From an uncultured Oscillibacter sp. (GTDB lineage Bacteria; Bacillota; Clostridia; Oscillospirales; Oscillospiraceae): a DNA stretch of 64,000 nt. The notes below the pieces were generated by a model. The model searched no databases. It was not told where the DNA came from and saw only the letters and a program-made list of their open reading frames with translations. Made by a program: the position numbers and the translations under genes. The first letter of the stretch is position 1. The number at the start of each line of letters is the position of its first letter. Below are positions 51,746 through 58,556 of this stretch, one piece after another. The DNA lies in contig CAJKKQ010000003.1 of assembly GCA_905200545.1 (NCBI GenBank), positions 103,403-167,402 of the forward strand, read 5' to 3'.

Positions 51746-51846
51746 AGAAAAGGGCGCTGCGACAAGCGGTTAGCCCGGGATGTGAAGAATCCTAAAGCAA
51801 AGCCTTAGAAACCGTCACCGGCCAGGGTGGCGGTTTCTGCTTTTTA
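51746..51846 (+). ncRNA. Candidate small RNA, about 100 nt
   Basis: Transcription from the consensus promoter would start near 51746 and end at the hairpin 51808-51837. No start codon with a ribosome site lies in the transcript. Its 3' end is antisense to the last part of the 25-codon ORF on the other strand. I do not recognise the RNA family. Confidence 0.65.
51808..51846 (+). terminator. Terminator of the small RNA
   Basis: A 12-bp stem GAAACCGTCACC/GGTGGCGGTTTC (one G-U) with a six-base loop is followed by TGCTTTTTA. Confidence 0.85.
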
Positions 51847-51892
51847 CGATGATCGTAACCGTAAAGGCTCCGATATGTAACGTAATCCGCAT
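51815..51892 (-). CDS. 25-residue hydrophobic/basic peptide, candidate type I toxin-like ORF
   Basis: A 26-codon ORF begins MRITLHIGAFTVTIIV and ends in a strongly basic tail with Lys, Arg and His. The ribosome site is AAAGGGGGTG, with its own promoter at 51952-51980. The last eight codons lie inside the terminator of the converging small RNA, so the two transcripts are complementary. A short hydrophobic core plus basic tail and antisense overlap recall type I toxin loci, but no toxin family is recognised. Confidence 0.5.
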   Translation of the reverse strand: MRITLHIGAFTVTIIVKSRNRHPGR

Positions 51893-51951
51893 AGCCTCAC
51901 CCCCTTTCGGGTGGTGTGACCAACCGCCTGCCGTTGTGCAGCGCCGAAACG

Positions 51952-51980
51952 AGAATACCACAGCCGCCTCCAAAATGCAA
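51952..51980 (-). promoter_or_regulatory. Promoter of the 25-residue peptide ORF
   Basis: On the minus strand TTGCAT (51975-51980), a 17-bp spacer and TATTCT (51952-51957), about 60 bp upstream of the ATG. Confidence 0.6.
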
Positions 51981-52028
51981 GGCGGGTCGTCCCGCCGCGC
52001 CCTGGGCAGATCCTCACGCAGCACAGCA

Positions 52029-52070
52029 AAACCGGCCCTTGTGTCCGATTCGGACACCGGGGCCGGTTCT
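52029..52070 (-). terminator. Terminator of the integrase gene containing a GTGTCCGA palindrome
   Basis: A long imperfect hairpin with outer arms ACCGGCCC/GGGCCGGT and the inner 17-bp palindrome GTGTCCGATTCGGACAC (52041-52057); on the minus strand TTTTGC follows. It begins two bases beyond the integrase stop. Confidence 0.7.
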
Positions 52071-52071
52071 C

Positions 52072-53265
52072 TTATGTGCCGGAAACCGTCTTAATAAACG
52101 CATCCATACGGGCAGCGCTGGCCTGCCGCATCTGCGTAGTGACATGGGCGTAAATATCCAGGGTAAAGGCCGCTGTGGCGTGTCCCAGCGTCTCCTGCAC
52201 GGTCTTGATGTCATCCCCTGCCCGGATCGCAGCCACGGCATAGGAGTGCCGCAGATCGTGAAAGCGGGCGTCCGGGCGTCCGATGGCGGCGGCAGCCTGC
52301 TTGAAGCTGCGGTAAACCGCCGCCTGGGCAAGATGGTGGCCTAGATCATCCGTAAACACCAGGCCGGAGTCCTCCCACAGCTTCCCGGCCCGCAGGCGCT
52401 GGGCAGCCTGGGCGGCCCTGTGGCGCTTTAGGAGGGCCATGACGGAGGCGGCGGGGGTAATGGTGCGGCTCTTGCCGTTTTTGGTGGAGGTCAAGCGGTA
52501 TTCTCCACCGCCGCCCCGCAGCCGCTGCAGCTGCTTGTTGATGGTGATGGTGCCTGCCTCAAAGTCCACACAGTCCCACATAAGGCCCATGACTTCCCCC
52601 TCACGCATCCCCGTAAAGAGGGTGACAGTGAAAAGCACCTCCATGCGGCTGCCCTGGATCTCCCGCAGAAACGCCGTAATCTGTTCGTCATCCAGGGGTG
52701 TCAGCTCCCGCTTTTCGATCCGGGGCAGCGTACAGGCCCCTGCCGGGTTGAAGCGGATGTAGCCAATCAAAACGGCCTGCTGCAGGGCTTTGTGGAATAC
52801 GCCGTGGATGTTCTTGACAGTCTTGGGGGAAAGGCCCTCCGGGCGGTCCTTTGTGGGCTTGCCCAGGGCATTGTAAAAGGACTGGATCATGTGGGTATTC
52901 AGCGATTCCAGCCGCACAGCGCCCAGGGCAGGCTTGATATAGACCCGGATATAGGACTTGTACAGATCCACCGTGCGGGGCTTGACGCCGCCCAGGTAGG
53001 TTTCCGCCCAGGCGTCCAGCCATTGCCCCAGGGTCTGCTTGTTGGGGGCCGTATAGGTGCCGTTATCAATGGCGGCAGTGGCTGCTTTGAGTTTCTGGGC
53101 AACTTCCTTTTGGGTCTTGCCGGTGATGGAGCGCTGCACCTGCTTGCCAGTGCCGGGGTCCGCTCCCTCCGTGTATCGTGCCTCCCAGTATTCATACTTC
53201 TTTCCGTTGCGGGTGACGGTTTTCTTTCGGATCGTACCCGTTCCCTTTGCAGATCGTCCGGCCAT
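52072..53265 (-). CDS. int: Tyrosine recombinase / integrase
   Basis: This 397-residue site-specific recombinase integrates and excises the element at tRNA-fMet. It has an N-terminal arm-binding region (about 1-60, GKKYEYWEARYTEG...), a core-binding SAM-like domain (about 65-160) and the catalytic domain, with Arg in TGMREGEVMGL, HDLRHSYA (His336, Arg339), LGHAT (His362) and nucleophile Tyr372 in LDIYAHVT. It resembles Tn916/phage-type Int of Firmicutes. AAAGGAG precedes the ATG. Confidence 0.95.
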   Translation of the reverse strand: MAGRSAKGTGTIRKKTVTRNGKKYEYWEARYTEGADPGTGKQVQRSITGKTQKEVAQKLKAATAAIDNGTYTAPNKQTLGQWLDAWAETYLGGVKPRTVDLYKSYIRVYIKPALGAVRLESLNTHMIQSFYNALGKPTKDRPEGLSPKTVKNIHGVFHKALQQAVLIGYIRFNPAGACTLPRIEKRELTPLDDEQITAFLREIQGSRMEVLFTVTLFTGMREGEVMGLMWDCVDFEAGTITINKQLQRLRGGGGEYRLTSTKNGKSRTITPAASVMALLKRHRAAQAAQRLRAGKLWEDSGLVFTDDLGHHLAQAAVYRSFKQAAAAIGRPDARFHDLRHSYAVAAIRAGDDIKTVQETLGHATAAFTLDIYAHVTTQMRQASAARMDAFIKTVSGT

Positions 53266-53302
53266 AGGGGAAAAACTCCTTTCCTTTTGCGGCCCGGTAT
53301 GC

Positions 53303-53395
53303 TATCATGAGAGTGCATACAGGGCCTATATTTGTCATGTGGGGTCTGTCTATGCCGCCCGTCCAGGGGTCCAGCCTGGGCGGGTTTTTTTATTC
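53303..53395 (+). other. Possible short plus-strand transcript between int and the repressor gene
   Basis: An intrinsic terminator reading rightward (stem CCCGTCCAGG/CCTGGGCGGG, 53360-53385, then TTTTTTTA) stands between two leftward genes. An extended -10 (TGC-TATCAT, 53303-53308) lies upstream with a poor -35. A transcript of about 80 nt with no ORF would result. Confidence 0.35.
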
Positions 53396-54182
53396 AGCCA
53401 ATGTTTTCTGGATGGTTAGTGTCCGTATCGTGAAATACCACTATTGGTTTTCCATCTTTCGCTTTTTCAATCGTAATATAGTCCTCTTGCGGTGGATTTT
53501 CTGGATCATGCTTTTTTATATATTGTGAAAGATTCATGTTTGTTCTGGGCGGATCAAAATGCTCTTCATGAATAAATTTATAGCCACACTTAATTTTTTC
53601 ATAGGCCTGCAATAATGCAATAAGCTTTTGTATTCTCATATACGTATTGCCATATGAGTACGGAAGAGGTTCTCCTATTCTTGTTGCCCTCAATAGTGCA
53701 TCCAGTATCGTATAGACTGTTTCTAGATCATTTTTAGAGATGGAAGTATTTTCTTCATTCGGGTGTGTCCCGTATCGCAACTGTTCTGCAAGAAACAATT
53801 CAATATTATTGGGGTTAATTTTTTTTATTTCGTCTTGCACAATACCCCGTCTTTCAAATTCAAGAGAATCGCTTAACTTGTTATTCAATTCCCACTCGTA
53901 TTCTAAATAGCTATATTGAAATGGATCAATTAAAGATTTTCCAAATTGAAATGGTTCTGGGAGATTGTCAAGAAATGAAAATTCTTTCAATCCATACATT
54001 TGAGCTAAATCGAATAGTAGCGCTGCGGGAATATTGTTTATTCCTCGTTCGTAATTGCTGATTGCTTGTGGAGTAAGCCCAAGTTTTTTTGCGACTTCTG
54101 CTTGAGTAAGCCCAGCATCTTTTCTCGCTTTTTTTATACGTTTTGCAATTTCTATACGGTTTTCCTTAGAATCAGCCCCCAT
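53394..54182 (-). CDS. XRE-family repressor, AT-rich
   Basis: This 262-residue protein has an N-terminal helix-turn-helix (about 12-65: IKKARKDAGLTQAEVAKKLGLTPQAISNYERGINNIPAALLFDLAQMYG) and a long C-terminal region of unknown fold. Base composition is much more AT-rich than its neighbours, suggesting separate acquisition. It is divergent from the early operon at 54319, as expected of a lysogeny-type master repressor. GGAGG is present before the ATG. Confidence 0.82.
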   Translation of the reverse strand: MGADSKENRIEIAKRIKKARKDAGLTQAEVAKKLGLTPQAISNYERGINNIPAALLFDLAQMYGLKEFSFLDNLPEPFQFGKSLIDPFQYSYLEYEWELNNKLSDSLEFERRGIVQDEIKKINPNNIELFLAEQLRYGTHPNEENTSISKNDLETVYTILDALLRATRIGEPLPYSYGNTYMRIQKLIALLQAYEKIKCGYKFIHEEHFDPPRTNMNLSQYIKKHDPENPPQEDYITIEKAKDGKPIVVFHDTDTNHPENIG

Positions 54183-54204
54183 TCAATCACCTCCTTACAC
54201 TGTT

Positions 54205-54281
54205 ATTATAAACGCAAAATAGCAAAAGTCAACGTCACGTTTATTTTTCTGTTGACAATAAACGAAGCGTTGAGATATAAT
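54205..54281. promoter_or_regulatory. Divergent promoter switch of the element
   Basis: Leftward: TTGACT (54227-54232), 16 bp, TATAAT (54205-54210). Rightward: TTGACA (54252-54257), 18 bp, TATAAT (54276-54281). Three 7-bp sites share ATAAACG: 54208-54214 (direct), 54238-54244 (inverted) and 54258-54264 (direct). The first overlaps the leftward -10 and the third abuts the rightward -35, so one repressor could control both. Confidence 0.7.
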
Positions 54282-54318
54282 GCAGATGAACTCAATGATA
54301 CATTGATAGGAGGTGCCT

Positions 54319-54555
54319 ATGAGAACGGCAATTATCCCAAACGGTCACGAGATTTTGCGAAAACGTGTTTTGTCAGGACTTAACAAAATGGACTTGGCAA
54401 AGGCTGCCGGAATCCCCCATTCCTCTGTCATCCGGGCAGAGAGCGGGAAGAGCGTTAGTCCCAAAACGGCAACGGGTATTTGCAAGGCCTTGGGCATGGA
54501 TTTTGACGCCCTGTTTACCATCAAGGGAGCAGACGTGTCCGATTCGGACACCTGA
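54319..54555 (+). CDS. Small XRE-family regulator
   Basis: This 78-residue single helix-turn-helix protein (LRKRVLSGLNKMDLAKAAGIPHSSVIRAESGKSVSPKTATGICKALG) is a Cro-like counterpart to the divergent repressor. The ATG has AGGAGG at ideal spacing. Its last six codons are formed by a GTGTCCGA palindrome (54535-54551). Confidence 0.8.
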   Translation: MRTAIIPNGHEILRKRVLSGLNKMDLAKAAGIPHSSVIRAESGKSVSPKTATGICKALGMDFDALFTIKGADVSDSDT

Positions 54556-54572
54556 ACGGAAAGGAGAAGATC

Positions 54573-54761
54573 ATGGAGCGAATCGCGGTATCTGTGACGG
54601 AGGCGGCGGAGATGCTGGGCATGTGTCCCAAAAAAGTTTACCAACTTACCAGACAGGAGGATTTCCCGGCGTTCAAGGCGGGAAACCGTACCGTTATTTC
54701 CGTGGAGGGTCTGCGGGAGTGGGTCCGGCGGAAGGCCACAGGAGAAGGGGCGGCGGTATGA
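54573..54761 (+). CDS. Excisionase-like helix-turn-helix protein
   Basis: This 62-residue protein has a MerR/excisionase-type winged-helix pattern (VTEAAEMLGMCPKKVYQLTRQEDFPAFKAGNRTVISVEGLREWVRRK). Such proteins direct integrase toward excision. It is the second gene of the rightward operon and ends with ATGA overlap into the next ORF. Confidence 0.75.
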   Translation: MERIAVSVTEAAEMLGMCPKKVYQLTRQEDFPAFKAGNRTVISVEGLREWVRRKATGEGAAV

Positions 54762-54943
54762 TAGGTATTTGCTGCCGGTTTGACCCCATCACGGCCAGCT
54801 GCGCCCCGTGCTGCGCGGTATGCAGCAGGCGGGACAGCTGCCAAGAAGAGACAGAAAAAGCCGCCCCAGTGCTGGAACACCGAAGCGGCAAGGCGGAACA
54901 GTTTTTCGAGCCTGTTTCCGCCTCCTATCTTAGCAGAATTTGA
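54758..54943 (+). CDS. Small cysteine-rich protein
   Basis: This 61-residue ORF has seven Cys near the N-terminus (ICCRFDPITASCAPCCAVCSRRDSC), suggesting metal binding. The start overlaps the excisionase-like stop (ATGA). Family not recognised. Confidence 0.6.
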   Translation: MIGICCRFDPITASCAPCCAVCSRRDSCQEETEKAAPVLEHRSGKAEQFFEPVSASYLSRI

Positions 54944-54958
54944 GGAGGATTGCAATCA

Positions 54959-55444
54959 ATGAAGCTACATAACGAAACCACCGCCGCCCCGGCGGCGGAT
55001 CTCCAGCGCCCCGCGTATGTCCTGAGTGACGAAGCCCTGCTTAGCCTGTCGGAATATACCCCGTACAGCGAGGGTGACGCCTTTTTGTGGGTAATCGACA
55101 TTGGAAAAAAGGTGGGCGGTTTTTGGGGAATCGCGGAAGATGTAGCCCGGGCCATAGCGGCGGACGCTATCCACCTGCGCAGCGGGCAAGCCCGCGCCCT
55201 GCTGGCCATGCGGGCCTTTTACTTCCTGGGCGTCCTGCGGGGCGGGGAGGCTTACAGGTCTCTTGTCGCGGGCAACGACGATGACGAACCGGAGTTTAAA
55301 GACCTGCCCTTTGAAGTCTTTTCCCAGCTTTTCGTGGAGGATATGAACGATTTGCCTGAGGAAGAGTTCAACAGCATACTGGCCCTCCTGGGGCTTACCG
55401 TGCCCTGGGCGGCGGAGGATATGAAAGGAGGCCCGGAGGCATGA
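54959..55444 (+). CDS. Hypothetical element protein, 161 residues
   Basis: An acidic, helix-rich protein (for example DEALLSLSEYTPYSEGDAFLWVIDIGKK) with no motif I recognise. GAGGAGG lies 10 bases upstream of the ATG. It is in the early operon, with ATGA overlap to the following ORF. Confidence 0.65.
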   Translation: MKLHNETTAAPAADLQRPAYVLSDEALLSLSEYTPYSEGDAFLWVIDIGKKVGGFWGIAEDVARAIAADAIHLRSGQARALLAMRAFYFLGVLRGGEAYRSLVAGNDDDEPEFKDLPFEVFSQLFVEDMNDLPEEEFNSILALLGLTVPWAAEDMKGGPEA

Positions 55445-55632
55445 GACAGCAAGACACCGTGCGGGAGGACGCCGCAAAAATGGCGGCAATCGTCCGGGAC
55501 CGCCTGAGCGGAATTGTCCCGGCTGCATCCATGGAGGTATTCGGAAGCCAGTGTATGGAAACCGGGGATTTTTACGTTAATCTCCGAATCCGTATGTCTG
55601 GGTGCACGATGAAGAAGGAGGGTATCGCATGA
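55441..55632 (+). CDS. Hypothetical element protein, 63 residues
   Basis: Small ORF starting inside the preceding stop (ATGA) and ending the same way into the next. The segment MAAIVRDRLSGIVPAASMEVFGS is amphipathic. No family recognised; support comes from coupling. Confidence 0.6.
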   Translation: MRQQDTVREDAAKMAAIVRDRLSGIVPAASMEVFGSQCMETGDFYVNLRIRMSGCTMKKEGIA

Positions 55633-55826
55633 AATTTCAGGGCAAAGAGTTTGTAGACGCCGCCCAGATCCCCGGCGTAGTCATGATGAACGGCCAGCCA
55701 TACGGAGAGACGGGAGGCCATTGGTTCCCCGTGAAAGGCGCTATCCGCTGCGGTACCGGCTTTGTCCCGGTGCTGGACATCCCCATGATGGACGAACAGC
55801 CCAGCAGAAAGGCGGCGGGAGCATGA
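55629..55826 (+). CDS. Hypothetical element protein, 65 residues
   Basis: Begins MKFQGKEFVDAAQIPGVVMM, is beta-rich and Gly-rich, and is linked to both neighbours by four-base overlaps. Function unknown. Confidence 0.6.
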   Translation: MKFQGKEFVDAAQIPGVVMMNGQPYGETGGHWFPVKGAIRCGTGFVPVLDIPMMDEQPSRKAAGA

Positions 55827-56059
55827 ATACACGGCAAATCAGCGAAACCGCGCTTTCCTCTTTACCCGAAAATTCCGTTTCTTATGAGCAAATGCTTCAG
55901 GATCTTATGAACCGCCTGGAAACTGCCCCCGAAACTGCCGTATGTCCGCCGCCGAAAGCTCCTTGCAAGGCCGGGTATTACATGGGATGGCTTGCTTTAA
56001 ACGCCATTGCTTATGGGTTTAAACGGGGCACAGAGGCGGCGGCGGGGGGTACAACATGA
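55823..56059 (+). CDS. Hypothetical element protein, 78 residues
   Basis: Begins MNTRQISETALSSLPENSVSYEQML and ends with a short hydrophobic segment (YYMGWLALNAIAYGF) that could associate with membrane. Coupled to neighbours by ATGA overlaps. Function unknown. Confidence 0.58.
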   Translation: MNTRQISETALSSLPENSVSYEQMLQDLMNRLETAPETAVCPPPKAPCKAGYYMGWLALNAIAYGFKRGTEAAAGGTT

Positions 56060-56184
56060 GTGAAGCCCAGGCCAGACGGCTTGCCGCCATGCTGACGGAC
56101 AAGCAGCGCCGCGATTTTCTGAAACTGGCGCAGATCATCCAGGAGACCGAACACAAAAAGCCCGCCGCCGGTGGGCAGGAATAA
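56056..56184 (+). CDS. Hypothetical element peptide, 42 residues
   Basis: A 43-codon ORF (MSEAQARRLAAMLTDKQRRD...) that is helical and charged and starts in an ATGA overlap. It is the last of the coupled small ORFs before rep. Support is positional. Confidence 0.5.
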   Translation: MSEAQARRLAAMLTDKQRRDFLKLAQIIQETEHKKPAAGGQE

Positions 56185-56335
56185 CACCCAAGGCTTTAGC
56201 GTCGCAGCAGTGCGGCGCTAAAACCGTTTTTAGGGCATTTGGAATAGGGTGGAATACGGTGGAGCCTGTTGCACCCAACAGAAAAAACGCACCGCCAGAG
56301 GGGCGGGAACACATGGGCAGCCAGGAGGGGCAAGA

Positions 56336-57121
56336 ATGGCAAAGCGGAAAAAGACCATCATAGCCGGTCCCATCGTCAAGACTATCATTTACACAGCGCC
56401 GGAGCCGCAGGACGGGAAGCGGGCCAGGGCGGAAAAGTCCAAAATGACCTCCGCCGCCCAAAAGGCCATGAACGACAAGACCGCCCGTGGACGGCTGGAA
56501 ATGCTGCTGGCGGCAAACTTCACCGGGCGGGACCTGTTCGTTACCCTGACATACCGTGACGCAGATCTACCCGACAGCCGGGCGGCGGCGGTGAAGCTGC
56601 TGCGGGCCTTTATCAAAGCCCTGCGGCAGCATCGGAAAGCCCGGGGCCAGGTCCTCAAATACATATACACCACCGAAGAAAAGCACGGGGAAGCCCGTTT
56701 GCACCATCATCTGGTTATCAGTGCCACGGGGGCAGATATAGAGGTTATCCGAAGCCTGTGGCCCTATGCGGACGTGATCGACATGGAGTATATCGGCCAG
56801 CGGGATTATGAGACCTGGGCGCTCTACATGACCAAGGAGAGCGTCACAGGGCGGCCCGTGGGGGCGCAGATGTGGACCGGCAGCCGGAATCTGGAAAAGC
56901 CTGTGGTGAAGTCCTGCTATGTACCCAATGACACCATGCTTGCCGTTCCCGTTGGCTGCCACATCATCGAGCGGGAAGAGCGTGTAACGGAGTTTGGAAG
57001 CTACTGCTATATCAAGTACCGGCTGCCCCGCCAGAGGCAGGGCGGCGGCCAGATCCAGGAGCGCAGTGAGTTGGAAAAAGGCTACGGAGACGCCTTTTTA
57101 CTTGCTTGTAATCAGATATAA
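56336..57121 (+). CDS. rep: HUH-type rolling-circle replication initiator
   Basis: This 261-residue protein nicks the origin and starts rolling-circle replication. Motif I is FVTLTY (68-73), motif II RLHHHLVIS (the HUH histidines, 121-129) and motif III DYETWALYMTKE, with Tyr158/Tyr164 and Lys167. The architecture resembles Rep proteins of inovirus-like and small integrative elements. AGGAGG precedes the ATG. A degenerate relative occurs at 58557. Confidence 0.85.
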   Translation: MAKRKKTIIAGPIVKTIIYTAPEPQDGKRARAEKSKMTSAAQKAMNDKTARGRLEMLLAANFTGRDLFVTLTYRDADLPDSRAAAVKLLRAFIKALRQHRKARGQVLKYIYTTEEKHGEARLHHHLVISATGADIEVIRSLWPYADVIDMEYIGQRDYETWALYMTKESVTGRPVGAQMWTGSRNLEKPVVKSCYVPNDTMLAVPVGCHIIEREERVTEFGSYCYIKYRLPRQRQGGGQIQERSELEKGYGDAFLLACNQI

Positions 57122-57207
57122 CTTTAGGAACAGGACCGGAGAAAAGGCCCGGGACCTCTTGAAAGCAGCTCAACCGCCCGGTAACATGAAAGCACACGGG
57201 GCGATTT

Positions 57208-57228
57208 TCGCGCGAGGCGCACGCGCGA
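57208..57228. other. GC-rich inverted repeat between rep and the KTR gene
   Basis: TCGCGCG/CGCGCGA with a seven-base loop, 87 bp after rep; a possible replication or transfer origin hairpin, or an attenuator. No T tract follows. Confidence 0.35.
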
Positions 57229-57258
57229 GACGGCCCACACCGGAAAGGAGCGGCTTTC

Positions 57259-57483
57259 ATGACCAAAACAGCCATTGTCCCATGCTTTTCCACGCCCTTG
57301 GGCGTGTTTATTTCCTGCCCTACCTGCAAGGCAAAACGGCTCATGCGGCTATACCCGGAGACATCGGGGGCAGGCGTGGCCCTGTTCTGCCGTAGGTGCA
57401 AGCGTGAGCTCGTGGTGGATATTCAGCCGGGAACCGGCCCGGACCGTGTGACCCTGCGGGAAATCAACGCCGCAGCAGGTTGA
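57259..57483 (+). CDS. Cysteine-rich KTR-type zinc-binding protein
   Basis: This 74-residue protein has CPTCKAKRLMRLYPET and CRRCKRELVVDI, the two-knuckle pattern of the Cys_rich_KTR proteins often carried on integrative elements. GGAAAGGAG precedes the ATG. Function not known. Confidence 0.72.
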   Translation: MTKTAIVPCFSTPLGVFISCPTCKAKRLMRLYPETSGAGVALFCRRCKRELVVDIQPGTGPDRVTLREINAAAG

Positions 57484-58556
57484 CAGGGCCTGCGGATCAT
57501 CCCCCCCTGCCTGGATGGCGGCAGCACAGCTGGGCCCAGGACCGGGGGCAGAACCTTTTCCGACGGCGGGAGAGGGCGCCGGAGGGGGTAACCGGCAGGC
57601 CGCAGGGAATCACGCCCGCAGGACGCGCCCGCAAACGCCGCGCCTGCGTAAGCAGCGTTCAAACCGCGCATAAAACGAGGGCAAATTTCACAGCGGAGCA
57701 GGCACGGCAGCCGGGACGCTTGGGCGCATGGGCGCTCGCGCCTGCGGGTGCGTGGCTTCCTTGCAGCCCTCCCCCAGGGCGGGGAAGTTCTGAACAGTCC
57801 ACGCAAGACCGCATGCCCCCATTCATGCGTGACTTTTTCCCCACGGGAAAGTTTAAAAATGCCCGCATTGCCCCGCACAATAGGCGGCCAAAAATGGCGA
57901 TAAATAAACGGCGTTTTTCACAGGAAGCTACGTACGCACGCAGGTGCTTGCGTGGGCGCAGCTGCGCACGTGGGCGGGTGGTTCCTTGCCCCGCCCCCCA
58001 GCCTGGTAAAGTTTCGGGCATGGGTATGCAAGACCGCATGCCCCCTCGAATGCGAAAAAAATTCCCGCATCAGGATTCTACGCTTCCAACGCCGGGCCAG
58101 GCCATCTGTCCTGTTCCCAGCCAGGAGGCCGCAGCAGGCCCCAGGAGCCACCAGGGAGACCGCAGGTGCCTCCGCCGCCGGGCCGGTTCTGTTTGCCCTA
58201 TCCCCTGCCAGGAGGCCGCAGCAGGCCCCAGGAGCCGCCAGGGAGACCGCAAAGACCTCCGCCGCCGGGCCGGTCTGCCTGTCCTCCCCACTGCCAGGAG
58301 GCCGCAGCAGGCACCAGGAGCCACCAGGGAGGCCGCAGAGACCTCCGCCGCCGGGCCGGTTCTGTTTGCCCTATCCCCTGCCAGGAGGCCGCAGCAGGCC
58401 CCAGGAGCCACCAGGGAGACCGCAAAGGCCTCCGCCGCCGGGCCGGTCTGCCTGTCCTCTCCCCTACCAGGGGGCCGCAGCAGGCCCCAGGAGCCGCCAG
58501 GGAAACCGCAGGGACCTCCGCCGCCGGGGCGGTTACTTTCAATGCCAGGAGGGACT
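57484..58556. other. Structured non-coding region of the element
   Basis: About 1.07 kb without a supported gene. It contains an 18-bp direct repeat (GCAAGACCGCATGCCCCC at 57803-57820 and 58028-58045), several GC-rich hairpins and five tandem 86/87-bp units from 58121. A frame open through the whole region joins the downstream gene but is Arg/Pro-rich and lacks a ribosome site. It may hold the double- or single-strand origin of replication or a transfer origin. Confidence 0.55.
58121..58544 (+). repeat. Tandem repeat of 86/87-bp units in A-B-A-B-C order
   Basis: Units start at 58121, 58208, 58294, 58381 and 58467, each beginning CCAGGAGGCCGCAGCAGG or close. Units 1 and 3 are 87 bp and share one variant end (GGTTCTGTTTGCCC); units 2 and 4 are 86 bp and share another (GGTCTGCCTGTCC). 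The fifth is shorter and runs into the next gene's ribosome site. Confidence 0.85.

Noticed and set aside
58121..58544. CRISPR-like array of repeats
   Set aside because: The units are contiguous, 86-87 bp long, with no unique spacers and no cas genes nearby.
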